Source: Rhodococcus sp. H36-A4 (lineage in GTDB: Bacteria; Actinomycetota; Actinomycetes; Mycobacteriales; Mycobacteriaceae). Taken from it: 64,000 bases of DNA. Shown here piece by piece: positions 58,550-64,000 of the stretch (positions within the stretch are counted from its first letter, which is position 1; the number at the start of each line of letters is the position of its first letter). The stretch covers positions 62,001-126,000 of the forward strand of contig NZ_JAPVLQ010000003.1 in NCBI RefSeq assembly GCF_027158005.1, in the 5' to 3' direction. The notes below the pieces were generated by a model, which was not told the DNA's origin, searched no databases, and was given only the letters and a program-made list of their open reading frames with translations. The position numbers were made by a program, and so were the translations under genes.

Positions 58550-58701
58550 ACCAAGTCCCACGGCGCACAGCAAAATATGCCCACCGCCGCTGTCCCACAA
58601 ACGCCGGAGGATGTACTCCTGGCCAGCATGTGTGGCGGCAGTCTGGCGACGTCTCATGGATCGTTCCTTAGAACAACCACCGAGGACCCGAGTTTCTCGG
58701 C
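58550..58701. other. Unassigned DNA in the fragment mosaic
   Basis: About 150 bp between the response-regulator fragment and the monooxygenase-like gene. No similarity to the rest of the window and no credible ORF seen. Confidence 0.4.
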
Positions 58702-58986
58702 TCAGACAGGCGCGATGTCCGCCACGCGTGCTCGTGGGCTTCCCTCGAGTGCAGGAGACTTGGCCGGATCCGGCCATACCTGAGTCTCCAGGAACTGCTG
58801 AAAGCGCTGCGCGGCTTCGACAGTGGCGAACTCGAGGTCGATGAACACGTAGTGAGGGTCGTCGATGGGCTGCATGATTTTCTCGGCAAGTACGCCGCCA
58901 TCTTTGCGCCGCTCCGCGAACCGCCCGAAGGCGTCGTTCCAGGTGTCGAAGTCGGTGATGGAATGCTCGATACGCAGGGTAGCCAT
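58702..58986 (-). CDS. Dimeric alpha/beta-barrel protein, antibiotic-biosynthesis-monooxygenase-like
   Basis: A 94-residue protein of the ferredoxin-like ABM/cyclase fold: RIEHSITDFDTWNDAFGRF at the start, DPHYVFIDLEFATVEAAQRF in the middle, and a Trp-Pro-Asp (VWPDP) near residue 72. Such proteins act on small aromatic or reactive compounds, but many have no known substrate. ATG at 58986 follows GGAGG. The gene looks intact although it lies between the two 122-bp direct repeats, so it may have been brought in with the rearrangement. Confidence 0.78.
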   Translation of the reverse strand: MATLRIEHSITDFDTWNDAFGRFAERRKDGGVLAEKIMQPIDDPHYVFIDLEFATVEAAQRFQQFLETQVWPDPAKSPALEGSPRARVADIAPV

Positions 58987-59063
58987 GGTACCTCCGTAAT
59001 GTGCGTTGGGCGCTGCTCAATACTAACGCCGAAAACCCATTCGTCGTCGATGTGGTGTCACCT

Positions 59064-59185
59064 GTCGAGCTGGAACGAACGAAATTTGGCCGACGCTAGG
59101 GCCCGTCGCATACTGACCGAACAACCGCAACGACAGTGCACAGACCACGCAGTCCGGTGACATCTCGAAGCGTCGAACTATGCCC
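59064..59185. repeat. 122-bp direct repeat, right copy (includes DUF4173 fragment C)
   Basis: Copy of 58355-58476. The first 97 bp are a third version of the DUF4173 3' end (to TGA at 59158-59160), the last 25 bp run into the end of the DUF2200 gene. Confidence 0.88.
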
Positions 59186-59211
59186 GTAGAACCGAACTAT
59201 GCCCGTAGAAC
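59174..59211. repeat. Tandem duplication of 19 bp at the DUF2200 gene end
   Basis: Two perfect copies of CGAACTATGCCCGTAGAAC. The second copy encodes the last codons and stop of the minus-strand DUF2200 gene; the first lies just beyond. Eleven bases of the unit recur at 58466-58476. Confidence 0.9.
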
Positions 59212-59538
59212 CTTCTCCATCGGCCGACCCTTCGCCAACTCGTCGACCAACTTGTCGAGAAAACGGATCTTCTGCATCAGTGCATCCTCGACTTCTTCGA
59301 CGCGCACCCCGCATACCTTGCCGGTGATCAGTGACGTACCAGGGTTGATCTCCGCGTCGGCGAAGAAGTCCTCGAACGTCGTTTCGGCGGCCAGATGCGC
59401 GTTCAACGCGGCGTCGTCGAAACCGGTCAGCCACTCGATCACCTCGTCGAGTTCAGCTTTGTTGCGCCCCTTGCGTTCCAACTTCTTCACATACAGCGGA
59501 TACACGGACGCGAAGCTCGTAGTGAAGATCCTGTGCAT
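59197..59538 (-). CDS. DUF2200 family protein
   Basis: A 113-residue soluble protein of the DUF2200 family ([23 protein letters not shown], then [14 protein letters not shown] and [25 protein letters not shown]). Function unknown. ATG at 59538 has no ribosome site, so it may be translated leaderless. Its 3' end coincides with the tandem 19-bp duplication and fragments of it appear in the 122-bp repeats. Confidence 0.82.
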   Translation of the reverse strand: MHRIFTTSFASVYPLYVKKLERKGRNKAELDEVIEWLTGFDDAALNAHLAAETTFEDFFADAEINPGTSLITGKVCGVRVEEVEDALMQKIRFLDKLVDELAKGRPMEKVLRA

Positions 59539-59564
59539 GTGTTCGAGTGTAGTTTCACGAGCTG

Positions 59565-59618
59565 CCGTTGGCCGTTGCGGTTTCTCGAGAAATACCTCGC
59601 GAAGACCGTCGGTATGTG
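59565..59618 (+). pseudogene. Possible internal xth fragment upstream of xth
   Basis: A short stretch encoding FLEKYLAKT resembles xth residues [10 protein letters not shown] (DNA 60064-60098); 16 of 19 bases agree in the best part. It lies just before the intact gene, in the DUF2200-xth gap. Confidence 0.45.
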
Positions 59619-59672
59619 AAGCGATGGTGGCGGTGACGTGGAGTGTCGCAGGGCTCGGATACGGTGCCCCAC

Positions 59673-60479
59673 GTGCCTATCACCGTATCCACAGTCAATG
59701 TCAACGGAGTTCGTGCTGCCACGCGAAAAGGAATGTTGCCATGGTTGGTGGCGACCGAAGCCGACGTGATCTGTCTGCAGGAGACCCGTGCGAACGACGG
59801 CGAGTTGACCAAGGCGCTGGCACCAGCATTGGACAGTGGCTGGCATCTGGCCTCGGCAGAACCGTCGACCAAAGGCCGTAACGGTGTGGCCATCCTCTCG
59901 CGTACCCCTCCGGACGCCGTTCGCGTCGGGATCGGCGCAGAGGAGTTCGAGGATTCCGGCCGCTACATCGAAGCGGACTTTTCCGATGTGACGGTGGCAA
60001 GTCTGTACCTGCCGTCCGGTGAGGTCGGAACCGAGCGTCAGGACGAAAAGGAACGTTTCATGGCCGTCTTCGCGAAATATCTTGCGAAGACGGCGACGTC
60101 CGCGATCGCCGAGGACCGTGATGTCGTCGTATGCGGAGACTGGAACATCGCGCCCACCGAGCTCGATATCAAAGCGTGGAAGACCAATCGGAAGAAGTCC
60201 GGATTCCTGCCCGAAGAGCGCGAGTGGGTGGCTGCCCTCCTTGCCCCGACGTCCCCGTGGACCGACGTCGTGCGCGAGCTCAACCCCGAGGTAGAGGGCC
60301 CGTACAGCTGGTGGTCGTATCGCGGCAAGGCATTCGACAACGACGCGGGCTGGCGGATCGACTACCAGTTGGCAACGCCGTCGCTGGCCGAGCGCACCAA
60401 GGACGCTGTCACCGAACGCGCCGAGGCGTACGACCAGCGTTGGTCCGACCACGCCCCGGTCACCGTTCGCTACCGCTAG
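59673..60479 (+). CDS. xth: Exodeoxyribonuclease III (Xth family AP endonuclease)
   Basis: A 268-residue exonuclease [17 protein letters not shown] with the metal/active-site Asn, ICLQETRAN with the catalytic Glu, [23 protein letters not shown] (Asp and Asn), [21 protein letters not shown], and the final SDHAPV with catalytic Asp-His. It cuts at abasic sites and trims 3' blocks during base-excision repair. GTG at 59673 is chosen at the start of homology; GTG at 59664 and 59643 are in frame. Its first 88 bp are the source of the fragment at 58082-58170. Confidence 0.93.
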   Translation: MPITVSTVNVNGVRAATRKGMLPWLVATEADVICLQETRANDGELTKALAPALDSGWHLASAEPSTKGRNGVAILSRTPPDAVRVGIGAEEFEDSGRYIEADFSDVTVASLYLPSGEVGTERQDEKERFMAVFAKYLAKTATSAIAEDRDVVVCGDWNIAPTELDIKAWKTNRKKSGFLPEEREWVAALLAPTSPWTDVVRELNPEVEGPYSWWSYRGKAFDNDAGWRIDYQLATPSLAERTKDAVTERAEAYDQRWSDHAPVTVRYR

Positions 60480-61565
<1,086 letters not shown>

Positions 61566-61606
61566 CCGCTTCGGGAGCACCGAGCAGGTCAGAGACAGGC
61601 GAGAGG

Positions 61607-62635
61607 GTGATTGTCGTTCCCGACTTCACAGCAATACTGCAGGAACGCCGGGACAAGTGGCCGTGGCTCGACCACACGGTCAGGGCCGCACAGCGTTATC
61701 AAGCACAAATGGGCGACTATTATGCCGCCGGAATGACGTACTTCAGTGTGCTTGCGCTGTTCCCGCTACTCATGGTTGCGTTCGCGATAGCCGGCTTCGT
61801 CCTGGTGGGGCATCCGGAATGGCTGAACAGCATCAGTACCCAGATATCGGAGAGTATTCCGGGCAGCTTGGGCGAGACCATCAATTCGCTGATCGAGTCA
61901 GCGATCGAGTCGCGCGCAAGCGTCGGCATCATCGGTCTTCTGGGCGCGTTGTACGCGGGGCTGGGTTGGGTTGCGAAGCTTCGAGCTGCGCTGACTGCGA
62001 TGTGGGAGAGTCAACGCGAGCAGGACGGTTTCGTCGCTACCAAGTTGAAAGATCTGGCGGCGCTCTTCGGTCTCGGTCTGGCTATCGTCGTCTCGCTCGG
62101 TTTGTCGGCGCTCAATGGCGGGTCGGTGATGCGGAGCCTGCTCGAGTTCTTCAAGCTCGACAGTGTGCCCGGTGTCGGAATCTTCCTACGGGTCGTGTCG
62201 GTGCTGTTGGCGCTCGTTGCGACGTGGGGCCTGTTCACCTGGGTGATCTCGCGTCTGCCACGGGAGCCGGTGCCGTTTCGTAGCGCCTTGATGGGCGGGC
62301 TGCTGGCTGCCATCGGTTTCGAGATCTTCAAGCAGATAGCGGCCATCTATTTGGCATCTGTGACCAGCGGGCCTGCCGGTGTGGTGTTCGGTCCCATCAT
62401 CGGTTTACTCGTATTCGTCTTCACGACGTCACGGTTCGTGCTGTTCGCTACTGCATTCTCGGCGACCACGAACGAAAGTATGGCTATGGCATTCGTGCCG
62501 CCGCCGGACTCGGCGGTCATCACCACCCGCGTCGAGGTCAGCGACGGCCCGTCCCTCAAAGGCGGCATCGCGCTCGTCGGTGCGGGAGCACTCGCTGCGA
62601 TAGGACTTACCGGATTGTTCGGCCGTCGTAAATGA
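61607..62635 (+). CDS. YihY/YhjD/BrkB-family membrane protein
   Basis: A 342-residue protein with about six to seven TM helices; the family signature YYAAGMTYFSVLALFPLLMVAFAI (split by the helix start) lies near residue 38, and GLGWVAKLRAALTAMWE follows near residue 122. Members are inner-membrane proteins without RNase activity despite an old name; some export or flip lipids. Rv3335c-like by position after trpS. GTG at 61607 with AGGCGAG upstream. Confidence 0.88.
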   Translation: MIVVPDFTAILQERRDKWPWLDHTVRAAQRYQAQMGDYYAAGMTYFSVLALFPLLMVAFAIAGFVLVGHPEWLNSISTQISESIPGSLGETINSLIESAIESRASVGIIGLLGALYAGLGWVAKLRAALTAMWESQREQDGFVATKLKDLAALFGLGLAIVVSLGLSALNGGSVMRSLLEFFKLDSVPGVGIFLRVVSVLLALVATWGLFTWVISRLPREPVPFRSALMGGLLAAIGFEIFKQIAAIYLASVTSGPAGVVFGPIIGLLVFVFTTSRFVLFATAFSATTNESMAMAFVPPPDSAVITTRVEVSDGPSLKGGIALVGAGALAAIGLTGLFGRRK

Positions 62636-62640
62636 CGGCC
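62621..62640. terminator. Possible terminator hairpin at the end of the YihY-type gene
   Basis: 7-bp stem GGCCGTC / GACGGCC with a six-base loop, across the stop codon and just before the end of the convergent dacB gene. No T-run. Confidence 0.4.
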
Positions 62641-62644
62641 GGCC

Positions 62645-63946
62645 TCATCGGCGCCGGTTGAGTTGACGCGCCCCCAGCATCAGCCCGAGCACTACGAGTA
62701 GTCCGATCGCACCGATGCCAACCCGGATTGCCGTGTCGCCGCTCGTTTCCAGAGCGGAAGCACGGGCGATCGACCCAGCATCCGCAGGGGGAACAGCAAG
62801 CGCAGGGACCGGGGCGGTGGCTCGGGTGCTCGTAACGTCGCCGACCGAATCAGGCTCCACCAGCGTGCCGACACTTGTTCCTGGGGGGAGTGCGAATCCG
62901 TAGTCCAACAGGCGTGCCGCTTGCTCCCAGGGCCGGATGGGCAGGACGTCGCCCTTCATGATCGTCACCGCCAACCGTCTCCCGTCTTTCTGTGCACCAC
63001 CGACGAACGTTTGCCGAGCGTCATCGGTATAGCCGGTCTTACCGCCGAGAGCGCCTTCGTAGTTGTAGAGAAGCTGATTGTCGTTGGACAGGATGAAACC
63101 CGGGCGGTCTTGATCATCCGGGATGCTGGGGTCCTTGGGGAATCCTGGGAATTGAACGGTCTCGGTCGAGATGAGCGCAGCGAAGGTCGGATTTTCCAGT
63201 GCGGCACGGAAGAACAAGGCGAGGTCGTAGGCAGAACTGGACATCCCTGGTGCGTCGAGGCCGGACGGGGTTGCAGTGTGCGTGTCCAGCGCGCCCAGCG
63301 ACTCGGCGAGCGCGTTCATCTTTTCCACCGCCGCGGCGTCACCACCCAGTTGGGTCGCCAGAGCGTGAGCCGCGTCGTTGCCCGAGGCCATCACGAGACC
63401 TTGCATCAGCTGAAAGTTGCTGTAGACGCCGTCTTTGCCGATTCCGACTGCGCTACCTTCGGCATTGGCGTCCTCGGCTGTCGCGACGACGACCTTGTCG
63501 AGGTCGAGTTCGTCCAGCGCCACCAGTGCCAACAGGATTTTGATGGTGCTCGCGGGACGATAGCGGCCGTGTGGGTCCTTCGCAGCGATCACGTCGCCGG
63601 AATCGAGATCCGAGAGCACCCACCCGGTTGCGGAAATATCGGCGGGAAGCGGAGGAGCGTCGTCCGGGGTGATCGTTCCACATCGGCCCAGTTGTGAGCC
63701 ACCGACCGGGTCGGCAGGGACGGGTCGCGGGGCGGGAACAGTCTCACCTGGCTTCGGTACCTCGGAGAGGTCGATTGCCGGAGGCGGTGACGTGACAAAC
63801 GGGCAGTCGTCGGTGCTCGGCGTCGCGAACGGAGTAGTCGTGACAGCCGGAGGCTCGCCGACAGGCTGCGCGAGGGCAGGGCTGCTCGTGGCGAACAGGG
63901 CAGCGGTCGTGGCGAGGGCAGCGGACACCCGGAGGATCGTTCTCAT
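62645..63946 (-). CDS. dacB: D-alanyl-D-alanine carboxypeptidase (DacB, PBP5-like)
   Basis: A 433-residue secreted enzyme that removes the terminal D-Ala from peptidoglycan pentapeptides. Signal peptide (residues 1-26, cleavage after ALA), a Pro-rich linker, then the penicillin-binding domain with S133-T-I-K136 (SxxK), SGN in [11 protein letters not shown] and KTG in [13 protein letters not shown]-terminal TM helix ([17 protein letters not shown]) with a basic end anchors it. It corresponds to M. tuberculosis dacB1 (Rv3330). ATG at 63946. Confidence 0.94.
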   Translation of the reverse strand: MRTILRVSAALATTAALFATSSPALAQPVGEPPAVTTTPFATPSTDDCPFVTSPPPAIDLSEVPKPGETVPAPRPVPADPVGGSQLGRCGTITPDDAPPLPADISATGWVLSDLDSGDVIAAKDPHGRYRPASTIKILLALVALDELDLDKVVVATAEDANAEGSAVGIGKDGVYSNFQLMQGLVMASGNDAAHALATQLGGDAAAVEKMNALAESLGALDTHTATPSGLDAPGMSSSAYDLALFFRAALENPTFAALISTETVQFPGFPKDPSIPDDQDRPGFILSNDNQLLYNYEGALGGKTGYTDDARQTFVGGAQKDGRRLAVTIMKGDVLPIRPWEQAARLLDYGFALPPGTSVGTLVEPDSVGDVTSTRATAPVPALAVPPADAGSIARASALETSGDTAIRVGIGAIGLLVVLGLMLGARQLNRRR

Positions 63947-64000
63947 CGCGAACCACCGTATGCGCTCCGATCGGCGAACCAGCGCCGACCCACCGAATGC

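Noticed and set aside
57801-59211. Composite transposon or IS scar as the cause of the fragment mosaic
   Set aside because: No transposase remnant, terminal inverted repeats or short target duplications are visible; all fragments come from genes within 7 kb.

Overview
The window is GC-rich chromosomal DNA from a member of the Mycobacteriales, most likely Rhodococcus or Rhodococcoides. The evidence is a gene order that follows Mycobacterium tuberculosis closely (tsaE-tsaB-rimI-tsaD, groES-groEL1, whiB3, sigD-rsdA, guaB2-guaB3-choD-guaA, imuA'-imuB, dnaE2, trmL-mfpA-folD, metX-metY-icd, trpS, dacB), frequent GTG and TTG starts, a mycobacterial-type LexA box, a SAM-IV riboswitch and a CIRCE element. 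I saw no tRNA, rRNA, CRISPR array, insertion sequence or prophage.

Layout. 0-11.4 kb: the t6A tRNA-modification operon, a membrane-anchored Hsp70-like protein, a small potassium channel, the CIRCE-controlled groES-groEL1 operon, whiB3, and sigma factor SigD with its anti-sigma factor. 11.7-18.1 kb: guanine nucleotide synthesis (guaB2, guaB3, guaA) with a ChoD-type oxidase. 18.1-22.5 kb: an envelope-stress three-component system of the EsrISR/LiaFSR type (PspC membrane protein, PspC-histidine kinase, LuxR-type regulator). Two near-identical palindromes lie 34 bp upstream of its two promoter-proximal genes. 22.5-35.3 kb: a Ser/Thr kinase and the SOS mutasome (imuA'-imuB and dnaE2, each with a LexA box), around a fatty acyl-CoA reductase and an MMPL transporter with palindromic candidate operators. 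35.4-39.2 kb: an IdeR-box-controlled ferric-siderophore ABC importer. 39.2-46.3 kb: a phosphoesterase, a degenerate histidine kinase, ctaD, a secreted protein, a decayed DUF4349 gene, trmL, mfpA, folD and a DUF3017 gene. 46.3-50.7 kb: metX-metY behind a SAM-IV riboswitch and a short Cys-Cys leader ORF, then icd. 50.8-57.8 kb: an MFS exporter, an OmpR-type two-component system, a DUF4173 membrane protein, and an ABC ATPase with its permease. 57.8-59.7 kb: a mosaic of duplicated gene fragments. 59.2-64 kb: DUF2200, exonuclease III, trpS, a YihY-type membrane protein and dacB.

How the parts work together. Several blocks are stress circuits: heat shock (HrcA/CIRCE), redox (WhiB3), SigD/RsdA, envelope stress (EsrISR-like), DNA damage (LexA with ImuA'/ImuB/DnaE2) and iron (IdeR). 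The methionine operon has layered leader control. The most unusual items are the mosaic at 57.8-59.7 kb, built from pieces of the nearby response regulator, DUF4173, DUF2200 and xth genes; the shared palindromes of the EsrISR-like locus; the Cys-Cys leader ORF between the SAM-IV riboswitch and metY; a sensor kinase that has lost its phospho-acceptor histidine and ATPase domain; and the frame switch inside the small gene after DUF4173.
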